DNA from: Spartinivicinus poritis
Lineage (GTDB): Bacteria > Pseudomonadota > Gammaproteobacteria > Pseudomonadales > Zooshikellaceae
Assembly (NCBI RefSeq): GCF_028858535.1
Contig: NZ_JAPMOU010000021.1
Span: forward strand, 42,959-106,958
Direction of reading: 5' to 3'
Length of the DNA stretch: 64,000 nucleotides
Translations under genes and position numbers: made by a program
The notes under the pieces: model-generated
What the model was told of the DNA's origin: nothing
The model's input: the letters and a program-made list of their open reading frames with translations, nothing else
Database searches by the model: none
Shown: one piece after another, positions 27,152 through 35,035 of the stretch
Layout: each line of letters opens with the position of its first letter
How positions within the stretch are numbered: the first letter of the stretch is position 1

Positions 27152-29227
27152 ATGGTACAGGTCATTAATACCAATATTGCTTCGTTAGTGGCGCAGCGCA
27201 ATTTAGATCGTGCTGATCGGTTGCAGAGTACTGCGTTGGAGCGATTATCATCAGGGCTGCGGATTAATGGTGCCAAGGACGATGCGGCGGGATTTGCTAT
27301 TGCCATTCGCTTTGATAGCAAAATCCGCAGTACGTCTGTCGCCATTCAAAATGCCAACAATGGTATTTCCCTTTCTCAAACCGCTGAAGGCGCGTTGGGC
27401 TCGATAACGGAAAACCTACAACGCATTCGCGAACTAGCCCTTCAGTCGGCCAATACCAATAACACGGAGGTGGATCGAGGCGCGTTAAATGAAGAAGCTA
27501 AACAACTGATTGCCGAAATCCAAAGTGTTGCTGTAAATACAGATTTCAACGGCAAAAAATTATTGGATGGCTCTTTTTCCACTACGTTATTTCAAACCGG
27601 GCCGGATATTGGGGAAACCATCCCCATCGATATCGTGAAAGCGACCACTGACAGTTTAGGCAGTGCCTTAACAGATGGTATTTCTTCAACTCGGCCTGCC
27701 ACTGTCACAGCCTCTTTATCGGGTGATTTACTGCTTAATGGGTTTTCAGTGGGTGCATCCAGCTCGGTAGATGATAACCTGTCCAGCGTGTCTAAAGATG
27801 CCAGTGCGGTTGCTAAGGCTGCTGCCATTAATAAAGTCACTAACCAAACGAATGTCAGCGCGACAGTGAATGCCAATAGCGTAGGTTATACCGGGGCGAC
27901 AGCAACTAATGCGACAGTCAACGGCGGCATTAAAATTAATGGTGTATCCATATCAGTTGCAACCAATACTGCACTATCAGCCGATGTTAACCGGGCGGCT
28001 GTCGTTACGGCTCTTAATAATGTGAGTGGCCAGACCGGAGTCAAAGCCATTGATACGGGTAATACCACTACCGGCATTACATTGGAAGCCAGTGATGGTC
28101 GCAATATCCAATATGATGATAATGCTTCCGGGTTGGCAGCGGCTGTCGGAGTAGGGCAGGCAGGTGCCGCCACTACCTATGTAGGGACATTTAGTTTGGT
28201 ATCAACCAATGGTAAGGAATTTACCGTTGATTTTGGCCGTTCAGAAATCGGCAATAATATTTTTGGCCTTAATGTAGGGACGTTTAGTGGTGGTAATAGT
28301 GGTGCTGTCAGCCAGCGGCTGGTGAGCAGTACCTTAAATGTGGGGGATTTAGTGATTAATGGAACCGCTGTGGGGCAGTCATTAGCCAGTTCTGATAATG
28401 CATCGTCAAGTACAAATGCAGGCAGCGCTATTGCTAAAGCAGCGGCAATTAATTCAGTCAGCACTCAAACTGGTGTGACGGCTCAAGCACTTTCCACCAT
28501 TGTTTATGGTGGTGCAATTACAACGGGTAATACCCGTAATGAATCCATCCAAATAAATGGCGTTACTATCAATATTTCATTTAATGCTGCCGATAGTGCC
28601 AGCACGATTGTGAATAATGTGATTACAGCCGTTAATAACAGCCAGGGCACAACAGGCGTAACAGCAGAAACCTTTGGTACTTCATTTCGTTTAGTAGCAC
28701 AAGATGGCCGGAATATTATTTTGGAAAATGAATCGGCGAATATTGGCGAAGCAGGTTTTGGTGCTGCAACACTATTTTTTAATAATGCCCAAGCGGCTCC
28801 TGTTTTATTGTTGTCTGCGGGTAAAATTGCGTTGACCACTAATACCGGTTCTATCGCTAATTCTGGTTTTAGGGTGGGTAATTTCGGTAATGTATTATCA
28901 GGGCAGTTAGTGAAAGATATTGATTTAACCACCAGCACAGGGGCGAACGACGCGATAACTGCAATCGATAATGCCCTTGACCAAATTGCCCTTCAGCAAT
29001 CCCGATTAGGGGCTTTTCAAAATCGGTTTCAATCGGCTATTGATAATTTATCTATTTTTAATGAAACCCAAACCACCGCATTATCACGGATTCGTGATGC
29101 CGACTTTGCGGCCGAAACGGCTAATTTATCCAAGGCATTGGTATTACAACAAGCGGGAATTTCCGTACTGGCCCAGGCCAATGCCAGACCGCAGCAGGTG
29201 TTAGAGTTACTGCAAGCGGCAGAGTAA
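27152..29227 (+). CDS. Flagellin 3 (divergent)
   Basis: A 691-residue flagellin, the most divergent of the five. It opens MVQVINTNIASLVAQRNLDR, and the normally invariant SAKDDAAGLAISTRF region reads GAKDDAAGFAIAIRF. The tail ends LELLQAAE instead of LSLLQ or LQLLQG. Internal Flagellin_IN-like modules (GDLLLNGFSVGA, IKINGVSISVA, GDLVINGTAVGQS, IQINGVTINIS) are retained. It has no sigma28 motif, is preceded by REP-like repeats and has a hairpin over its ribosome binding site, so it may be silent or specially regulated. The frame is intact, which argues against simple decay. Confidence 0.93.
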   Translation: MVQVINTNIASLVAQRNLDRADRLQSTALERLSSGLRINGAKDDAAGFAIAIRFDSKIRSTSVAIQNANNGISLSQTAEGALGSITENLQRIRELALQSANTNNTEVDRGALNEEAKQLIAEIQSVAVNTDFNGKKLLDGSFSTTLFQTGPDIGETIPIDIVKATTDSLGSALTDGISSTRPATVTASLSGDLLLNGFSVGASSSVDDNLSSVSKDASAVAKAAAINKVTNQTNVSATVNANSVGYTGATATNATVNGGIKINGVSISVATNTALSADVNRAAVVTALNNVSGQTGVKAIDTGNTTTGITLEASDGRNIQYDDNASGLAAAVGVGQAGAATTYVGTFSLVSTNGKEFTVDFGRSEIGNNIFGLNVGTFSGGNSGAVSQRLVSSTLNVGDLVINGTAVGQSLASSDNASSSTNAGSAIAKAAAINSVSTQTGVTAQALSTIVYGGAITTGNTRNESIQINGVTINISFNAADSASTIVNNVITAVNNSQGTTGVTAETFGTSFRLVAQDGRNIILENESANIGEAGFGAATLFFNNAQAAPVLLLSAGKIALTTNTGSIANSGFRVGNFGNVLSGQLVKDIDLTTSTGANDAITAIDNALDQIALQQSRLGAFQNRFQSAIDNLSIFNETQTTALSRIRDADFAAETANLSKALVLQQAGISVLAQANARPQQVLELLQAAE

Positions 29228-29261
29228 AAACAAACCCTCCTAACCAAGGGGATTTCGCAAA

Positions 29262-29420
29262 ACTGTTTCCCCCTTTAATAAAGGAGGCTGTCGCGAAAGC
29301 TGTTCCCCCCTTTGATAAAGGGGGGCTAGGGGGGATTTAAATGGACTAGGGTTATAAACCGTCTTTGCCTTATTTGTATATAAAAATCCCCCTCAATCCC
29401 CCTTTTACAAAGGGGGAAGT
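29262..29420. repeat. REP-type inverted repeats (CCCCCTTT/AAAGGGGG)
   Basis: At least three units, including 29304-29338 and an inverted copy at 29384-29418, each a short palindrome next to a GGGGGATTT or AAATCCCCC tail. The facing pair could fold into a large stem. A widespread bacterial REP type. Confidence 0.7.
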
Positions 29421-29655
29421 TGGATTGTGCTATCGTTCTAATGCCCCTGTTTTTGACAACAGTTTTAGAATACCCTGTTACTTCATATTTATTCACCAAT
29501 ACCCTTTTGCAACAGCCTCAAAGGGGGAAGCTGTATTCCTAATCCTCCATATGCGACAACCATCCATATGTAGCTGAAGAACCCTCTACACCCAGCAATC
29601 AACCCTATATGACATTCAGTTATCAAAAAATATGAAGTAATTTTGTATTTTTTGT

Positions 29656-29682
29656 TAAAGAAATCACATTGATCGCCGTTAA
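29656..29682 (+). promoter_or_regulatory. Sigma28 promoter of flagellin 4
   Basis: TAAA, exactly 15 bases, then GCCGTTAA, against the FliA consensus TAAA-N15-GCCGATAA. It lies 105 bases before the start codon. Confidence 0.8.
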
Positions 29683-29786
29683 CTCAATCAGACAGGTGAG
29701 TCGCGATCCATTCAGCAAGCTGCTGGGACCTCGCGCCGACCCTCTGACCATAACCAAGTGATTGGTGATGTAACGGGAGATCAAGC
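29675..29786 (+). promoter_or_regulatory. Conserved structured leader, flagellin 4
   Basis: Matches the leader of flagellin 5 (32162-32268) over about 85 bases, including CGCGA (29702-29706) pairing with TCGCG (29731-29735) and the block CCCTCTGACC. The loop carries GGGA, which a CsrA-type protein could bind (inference). Confidence 0.55.
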
Positions 29787-31883
29787 ATGCCCCAGATAAT
29801 AAATACCAATATTGCTTCGCTGAATGCCCAGCGGAACTTAGACTCTTCTCAAGCAGCAACAGACCTATCCCTTCAACGACTATCCTCAGGTCTGCGAATT
29901 AATAGCGCAAAAGATGATGCCGCTGGATTAGCCATATCTACACGCTTTGATTCGCAAATTCGGGGTACCTCAGTTGCCATTAGGAACTCCAACGATGGGA
30001 TTTCACTCGCTCAAACCGCAGAAGGTGCTTTAGCATCAATCACTTCAAGCTTGCAGCGGATACGTGAGTTGGCCCTGCAATCAGCCAATGGCAGTAATAC
30101 CGACGTTGACCGAGTAGCACTTAACGAAGAAGTGCAGCAATTGGTTACTGAAATACAAAATGTTGCGGAAAAAACCAATTTTAATGGGACCAAGTTACTT
30201 GATGGATCATTTGATAATACCCTGTTTCAAACCGGGGCCAACTTGGGTGACACTATTGATGTAAGCATTGCTAAAGTAACAACAAATAGTTTAGGGAGCT
30301 CATTAGTTGATGGGGTTTCCTCAACTAGAACAGCTCCTGCCAATAACTCTGCTTTAAATGCAGGAGACTTAGTGATTAATGGTGTGGCTATCAGTGCATC
30401 TAGTGGAGCGGATGATAGCTTCTCTACAGTGAGTCAAGACCAGAGCTCAATAGCTAAGGCTGCAGTAATTAACCGAGCTTCTGAACAAACCGGTGTTACT
30501 GCCCGAGTTAATGCTAATGTCGTTGGATACTCAGGCGTTGCTGCTACAAATGCAACAGTTGCTGCTGGTGCATCTATAAAAATAAATGGAGTTGTAATAA
30601 AAGTTTCAGCTGATACCAACCTTGATGCTGATACTAACAGAGAGGCAACAATTGCTTCTATTAACGCTGTGTCAGCACAAACAGGAGTAAGGGGTGTCAA
30701 TACAGGAGATGCTAATACAGGGATTACTTTAATCGCTGATGATGGTAGGAATATTGCCTATGACGATAATGGCTCAGGTATTGCGGCTGCAGTAGGTTTA
30801 AGTGATGGTGCCGCAGGTACAGATACTTACACTGGTACTTTCACCTTAATATCTAGAGATGGTAGTGATATTCAGCTTAATACTAATAATGCTACCAACG
30901 GTAATGGAGGCATAGATAATGCTGGCCTACAGGTTGGTACTTTTAGTGGCGTAAATAGTGGACTTCTAGGTAGAGAGTTAACAACAGCTGCGCTTGTAAC
31001 TGGTGACCTTGTGATTAATGGGGTGGCTATAGGTCCCTCCTTAGTTGTGGATGACACGGCTTCAACTGTTAACAAGGATGGTAGTGCTATAGCTAAATCA
31101 GCCGCAATAAATAGAGTTTCTTCTCAAACTGGAGTAATAGCTCAGACAGCTGCTACTCAAGTATTTGGTGAGGCTATTACAGCGGGTAATGATCGGACTG
31201 AAAGCATAAAAATAAATGATGTGTTGATCAGTGTCTCTTTTGGTGCAGCTGATACAGTTGGTGATATTCAAGCTGCAGTAATTACAGCTGTAAATAGTAA
31301 GTCGGGCCAAACAGGCGTCAGAGCTGAAGCGTTTGGTCAGTCTTTTCGCTTAATTGCAGACGATGGCCGTAATATTAGACTTGATACTGGGTCAGGTAAC
31401 GTTGCTGATGCAGGGTTTGGAGCCAATATAGCTGGTGCTGGTACAACTCACTTAGGGTCAATTAACTTACTATCAGCGGGTAAAATTGAGCTGACATCTA
31501 ATACGGCTTCTGGTGGAATTACTAAGTCAGGATTTGAGGTTGGTACCTATGGTAATGGTGATGATGGTCAATTAGTGAAGGATATTGACATATCATCAGT
31601 TGAAGGGGCGAATGAAGCGATTGTATCGGTGGAAAATGCCTTACAACAAATATCTTCCCAACAAGCCCAGTTAGGTGCAATCCAAAACCGGTTCTTATCA
31701 ACCATCAATAACCTATCAATTAGTAATGAAAACCTGTCAGCTGCTAACTCTCGGATTCGAGATGCGGACTTTGCGGCAGAAACCGCTGAACTATCAAGAG
31801 CGCAGGTACTACAACAAGCAGGTATCTCAGTGCTGGCTCAAGCCAACGCAAGACCACAGCAGGTGTTATCACTTCTACAGTAA
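29787..31883 (+). CDS. Flagellin 4 (large, sigma28-class)
   Basis: A 698-residue flagellin: MPQIINTNIASLNAQRNLDS, LSSGLRINSAKDDAAGLAIS and NFNGTKLLDGSF, with a C-terminal SRIRDADFAAETAELS and QVLSLLQ. Four internal modules are visible (GDLVINGVAISASSGADD, IKINGVVIKVSADTN, GDLVINGVAIGPSLVVDD, IKINDVLISVSF), each followed by an AAxNxxSxQTGV-type stretch. It has its own sigma28 promoter, and its terminator is at 31906. It is close to flagellin 5 in both coding and leader sequence, so the two look like a tandem duplication. Confidence 0.96.
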   Translation: MPQIINTNIASLNAQRNLDSSQAATDLSLQRLSSGLRINSAKDDAAGLAISTRFDSQIRGTSVAIRNSNDGISLAQTAEGALASITSSLQRIRELALQSANGSNTDVDRVALNEEVQQLVTEIQNVAEKTNFNGTKLLDGSFDNTLFQTGANLGDTIDVSIAKVTTNSLGSSLVDGVSSTRTAPANNSALNAGDLVINGVAISASSGADDSFSTVSQDQSSIAKAAVINRASEQTGVTARVNANVVGYSGVAATNATVAAGASIKINGVVIKVSADTNLDADTNREATIASINAVSAQTGVRGVNTGDANTGITLIADDGRNIAYDDNGSGIAAAVGLSDGAAGTDTYTGTFTLISRDGSDIQLNTNNATNGNGGIDNAGLQVGTFSGVNSGLLGRELTTAALVTGDLVINGVAIGPSLVVDDTASTVNKDGSAIAKSAAINRVSSQTGVIAQTAATQVFGEAITAGNDRTESIKINDVLISVSFGAADTVGDIQAAVITAVNSKSGQTGVRAEAFGQSFRLIADDGRNIRLDTGSGNVADAGFGANIAGAGTTHLGSINLLSAGKIELTSNTASGGITKSGFEVGTYGNGDDGQLVKDIDISSVEGANEAIVSVENALQQISSQQAQLGAIQNRFLSTINNLSISNENLSAANSRIRDADFAAETAELSRAQVLQQAGISVLAQANARPQQVLSLLQ

Positions 31884-31905
31884 TAACTAAATAATAAAAT
31901 AACAG

Positions 31906-31933
31906 CCGGCCTTGAATATTCAAGGCCGGTTTT
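31906..31933 (+). terminator. Terminator of flagellin 4
   Basis: Perfect 24-base palindrome (12-base arms 31906-31917 and 31918-31929) followed by TTTT. It begins 22 bases after the stop. Confidence 0.85.
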
Positions 31934-32141
31934 AAGCTCAAGGAAAAAAATAATTAGTTTAATCAATAACCGTTTTAAAAAATTAATAAAAATAGTCTTA
32001 TTTAATTAATGATTAATAAATGTAAGTAAATAAGAGGAGATAGAGTAGAACCCAAAACACTGTAAATCATTGAGAAGTAAATATAAAAATTGATGATGTA
32101 GGTTAATTAATATTGATGATGTTTTTAATTACTAAAACATC

Positions 32142-32169
32142 TAAAATATTTTTTCCTTATTGCCGCTAA
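32142..32169 (+). promoter_or_regulatory. Sigma28 promoter of flagellin 5
   Basis: TAAA, 16 bases, then GCCGCTAA; one base longer than the ideal spacer. Located 100 bases upstream of the start, as in flagellin 4. Confidence 0.7.
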
Positions 32170-32268
32170 CCAACTCAGGAAGGTTAGCCGCGACACTTCA
32201 GTCACCTGCTGAGACATCGCGTAGGCCCTCTGACCTGGAATTGTTAGAGGTTAATAAGGAGAACAAGC
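32162..32268 (+). promoter_or_regulatory. Conserved structured leader, flagellin 5
   Basis: Counterpart of the flagellin 4 leader. CGCGA (32189-32193) pairs with TCGCG (32217-32221), GCTAACC with GGTTAGC just upstream, and CCCTCTGACC is shared. Confidence 0.55.
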
Positions 32269-34323
32269 ATGCCTCAGATCATTAATACGAATATTGCTTC
32301 TATCATGGCACGTCGTAACTTGGACACCTCACAAGCTGCTCAAGACCAAGCGCTACAGCGGCTGTCATCAGGCTTACGAATTAACAGTGCCAGAGACGAT
32401 GCTGCGGGTTTAGCCATTTCTTCTCGACTAGATGCACAAATACGAGGAACCTCGGTGGCCATACGTAATGCAAATGATGGAATTTCTTTAGCCCAAACAG
32501 CGGAAGGGGCATTGGGGTCTATCAGCTCGAACTTACAACGGATTCGTGACCTGGCATTGCAATCAGCTAATGGCAGTAACACCAGCATTGACCGAGAAGC
32601 CTTAAATGCCGAGGTCAAACAGTTGGTCACTGAAATTCAAAATGTGGCGGAAAAAACCAACTTTAACGGCAAAAAACTACTGGATGGTACCTTTGATGGC
32701 TCTATTTTCCAAACGGGAGCCAATCTCGGGGATACCATTGGGGTGAGTGTCTCCAAAGCAACCACAGATAGTTTAGGCAGCGCTATAGAAGCAGGTATTT
32801 CCTCTAATATTGTTGCGGCTAACGCATTAGCAGCTGGTGACCTGGTAATTAATGGCATTGCCGTAGGTGCGTCGTCAGGGGTGGATGATGGTTTTTCAAC
32901 AAGTTCTCAAGCGGAAAGTGCAATTGCAAAGGCTGCAGCAGTCAATAGAGTCTCAGATCAAACCGGTGTGATTGCTAAAGTTGATGGTACCACTGTTGCT
33001 GGGACAACTTACACATCGACTGATAAAAATGGTGGGATTTCGATTAATGGGCTGTCCATAGAGGTAGCCACTGACGCTAGTTTGTCTGCGCAAGCTAACC
33101 TTCAAAGTGTTGTTAATGCCATAAATGAAAAGTCAGGTCAGACTGGTGTGGTTGCTTCTTTTGATGGCAACGCTACAACCGGTATTACCCTAACGGCAGC
33201 TGATGGTCGCAATATTGTTTTGGCAGATGGAGCAATTGCAACGAATGCTGTTGGGCTAGCAGCTGCTGGTACCTCAATTGGGACATATTCGTTAATTTCT
33301 CGTGATGGTACTGATATTTCTCTGGATACAACAACAGGCAGTATTGATAACGCGGGTTTTGAGGTAGGTACTTATAGTGGCGTTAATAGTGGTGTGGCTG
33401 GCGATAATGTGACTAACGCAGCATTGGCTACTGGTGATTTGGTCATAAATGGTGTGGCAGTAGGACCATCACTTGACTCTTATGATACCGCCTCAGTTGA
33501 TGTTGGTGGCAATGAAAAAGCGGAAAGTGCAATTGCTAAAGCGGCGGCTATTAACTTAGTTAGTGAACAAACTGGCGTAACAGCAAAGGCTAATCAAACA
33601 ATAGTAGTGAGTGATGCTATTACAGACCCCGCAGCAAACAAATCGGGAAGTGTTGTTATCAATGGTGTATCAATCAATATATCTTATGTGGACGATGACA
33701 CAATTAGTGACGTTCAAAATATTGTTGTGACAGCCATTAATAATGCATCAGGGCAAACTGGGGTTAGAGCAGAAGCATTTGGGTCAAATAGATTTAGGCT
33801 TATTGCGGAAGATGGTCGAAATATCCAAACAGGTGCTTTGACAACCATAGGCGCTGAGACTGGATTTGCTAACAGTTTGGCTGCTAATACCACCAACTTT
33901 AGCTCTGTGGCATTGTTCTCAGGAGACAAAATAGAGCTAAGCAGTAACACTGGAAGTATAGGCAGTGCAGGTTTTCAAGTTGGTACTTTCGGCGGTGGCC
34001 TGGATGGCCAGCTACTCAAAGATGTTGATATTACGACAGTGGATGGAGCCAACAAAGCTATACAATCGGTAGACAATGCTCTCCAGCAAATCTCTAAACA
34101 ACAAGCAGACTTAGGGGCTATTCAAAACCGATTCCAGTCTGCCATCAGTAACTTAACCATTAATAGTGAAAATTTATCTGCTGCCAATTCGCGGATTAAG
34201 GATGCGGACTTTGCGGCAGAAACTGCTGAGCTCTCACGAGCCCAGGTATTACAACAGGCTGGTATTTCGATACTGGCGCAGGCTAACGCCAGGCCGCAGC
34301 AGGTTTTATCTCTACTACAGTAG
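32269..34323 (+). CDS. Flagellin 5 (large, sigma28-class)
   Basis: A 684-residue flagellin: MPQIINTNIASIMARRNLDT, LSSGLRINSARDDAAGLAIS, C-terminal SRIKDADFAAETAELS and QVLSLLQ. The internal modules are GDLVINGIAVGASSGVDD, ISINGLSIEVATDAS, GDLVINGVAVGPSLDSYD and VVINGVSINISY. The start has AAGGAGAA upstream and the leader shared with flagellin 4. A hairpin follows, then flaG. By synteny with Pseudomonas this is the fliC position next to flaG-fliD. Confidence 0.96.
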   Translation: MPQIINTNIASIMARRNLDTSQAAQDQALQRLSSGLRINSARDDAAGLAISSRLDAQIRGTSVAIRNANDGISLAQTAEGALGSISSNLQRIRDLALQSANGSNTSIDREALNAEVKQLVTEIQNVAEKTNFNGKKLLDGTFDGSIFQTGANLGDTIGVSVSKATTDSLGSAIEAGISSNIVAANALAAGDLVINGIAVGASSGVDDGFSTSSQAESAIAKAAAVNRVSDQTGVIAKVDGTTVAGTTYTSTDKNGGISINGLSIEVATDASLSAQANLQSVVNAINEKSGQTGVVASFDGNATTGITLTAADGRNIVLADGAIATNAVGLAAAGTSIGTYSLISRDGTDISLDTTTGSIDNAGFEVGTYSGVNSGVAGDNVTNAALATGDLVINGVAVGPSLDSYDTASVDVGGNEKAESAIAKAAAINLVSEQTGVTAKANQTIVVSDAITDPAANKSGSVVINGVSINISYVDDDTISDVQNIVVTAINNASGQTGVRAEAFGSNRFRLIAEDGRNIQTGALTTIGAETGFANSLAANTTNFSSVALFSGDKIELSSNTGSIGSAGFQVGTFGGGLDGQLLKDVDITTVDGANKAIQSVDNALQQISKQQADLGAIQNRFQSAISNLTINSENLSAANSRIKDADFAAETAELSRAQVLQQAGISILAQANARPQQVLSLLQ

Positions 34324-34361
34324 TGACGTTGCTACAGTAATAGAGGTCGACTTAGCTGTGG

Positions 34362-34397
34362 GCCGACACCGGGAAACTGGTGTCGGCTTTGGTGTTT
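34362..34397 (+). terminator. Terminator of flagellin 5
   Basis: Nine-base stem GCCGACACC / GGTGTCGGC with an 8-base loop and an imperfect T-rich tail, 40 bases after the stop. Partial read-through into flaG is plausible. Confidence 0.65.
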
Positions 34398-34417
34398 GAG
34401 AGGTGATGAGGTGAGAT

Positions 34418-34861
34418 ATGAAAGAGGTTGATCTGACATCGCCTACCTTGAGAATGGAGGCTGTAACAACCAAGCCTAGTTCATTGCCCCCCCAGGTGGC
34501 GGCGAGTACCAAGGAAGTGAGTGAAACAAGGAAGGCTGCAAGTGTGAAGCAGGATGTAAGCCCTAGTCATGCTGAACGTGCTGTTAATATCAATACGGGT
34601 GATGCAAAGGAGTTGCAATCATCACAACAGCAAAAGCGGCAGCAAGTTGAACTGGCAGTTACCAAGCTGAATGAGTTCGTTCAGGCTCAGCAGCGAGACC
34701 TTCGTTTTGATATGGATTCTGCTTCGGGCAGAACTGTAATCACGGTAGTCGATAGAAAATCAGAAGAGGTAGTCAGACAAATACCAGATGAGTTGGCATT
34801 AAAGTTGGCGCAAAGCTTGAATGTTGAAGATGATATTCACTTGTTGAATATACGAGCTTGA
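34418..34861 (+). CDS. flaG: FlaG family protein
   Basis: A 147-residue protein. The C-terminal half has the FlaG signature: LNEFVQAQQRDLRFDMDSAS, then TVITVVDRKSEEVVRQIP, then DELALKLAQ. The N-terminal half is low-complexity. It lies between a flagellin and fliD, the classic polar-flagellum position. FlaG proteins influence filament length in other species; the mechanism here is unknown. GAGGTGAG is the ribosome binding site. Confidence 0.92.
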   Translation: MKEVDLTSPTLRMEAVTTKPSSLPPQVAASTKEVSETRKAASVKQDVSPSHAERAVNINTGDAKELQSSQQQKRQQVELAVTKLNEFVQAQQRDLRFDMDSASGRTVITVVDRKSEEVVRQIPDELALKLAQSLNVEDDIHLLNIRA

Positions 34862-34950
34862 AGCATTCATAGCTGATAAAGGCATTCTGCAAAGTGTCTG
34901 CAGCAAGTAGCTTGCTTATAGGCTTATTACAAATGGCTTGATAAGAAGGG

Positions 34951-34977
34951 TAAAGTTTTGCCGCTAATTGCCGCTTT
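34951..34977 (+). promoter_or_regulatory. Sigma28 promoter of fliD
   Basis: TAAA(GTTT), 15 bases between TAAA and GCCGCTTT. The -35 half matches the extended FliA consensus, and the -10 keeps GCCG. It lies about 60 bases before the fliD start. Confidence 0.65.
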
Positions 34978-35035
34978 AATGAGTAAGCTTAGTAAGTTCC
35001 TCCTGATAGAACGTGGGTTTAAATAGGTAGCAGCC

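Larger units (their letters stand above)
29228..29786 (+). other. Intergenic region with REP cluster and flagellin 4 promoter
   Basis: A 559-base gap. The first 200 bases are packed with CCCCCTTT..AAAGGGGG repeats; from 29656 there is a sigma28 promoter and a structured leader for flagellin 4. Nothing coding is credible in between. Confidence 0.7.
31884..32268 (+). other. Intergenic region between flagellins 4 and 5
   Basis: A 385-base gap with the flagellin 4 terminator, about 200 bases of AT-rich DNA without visible genes, then the sigma28 promoter and structured leader of flagellin 5. Confidence 0.7.
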
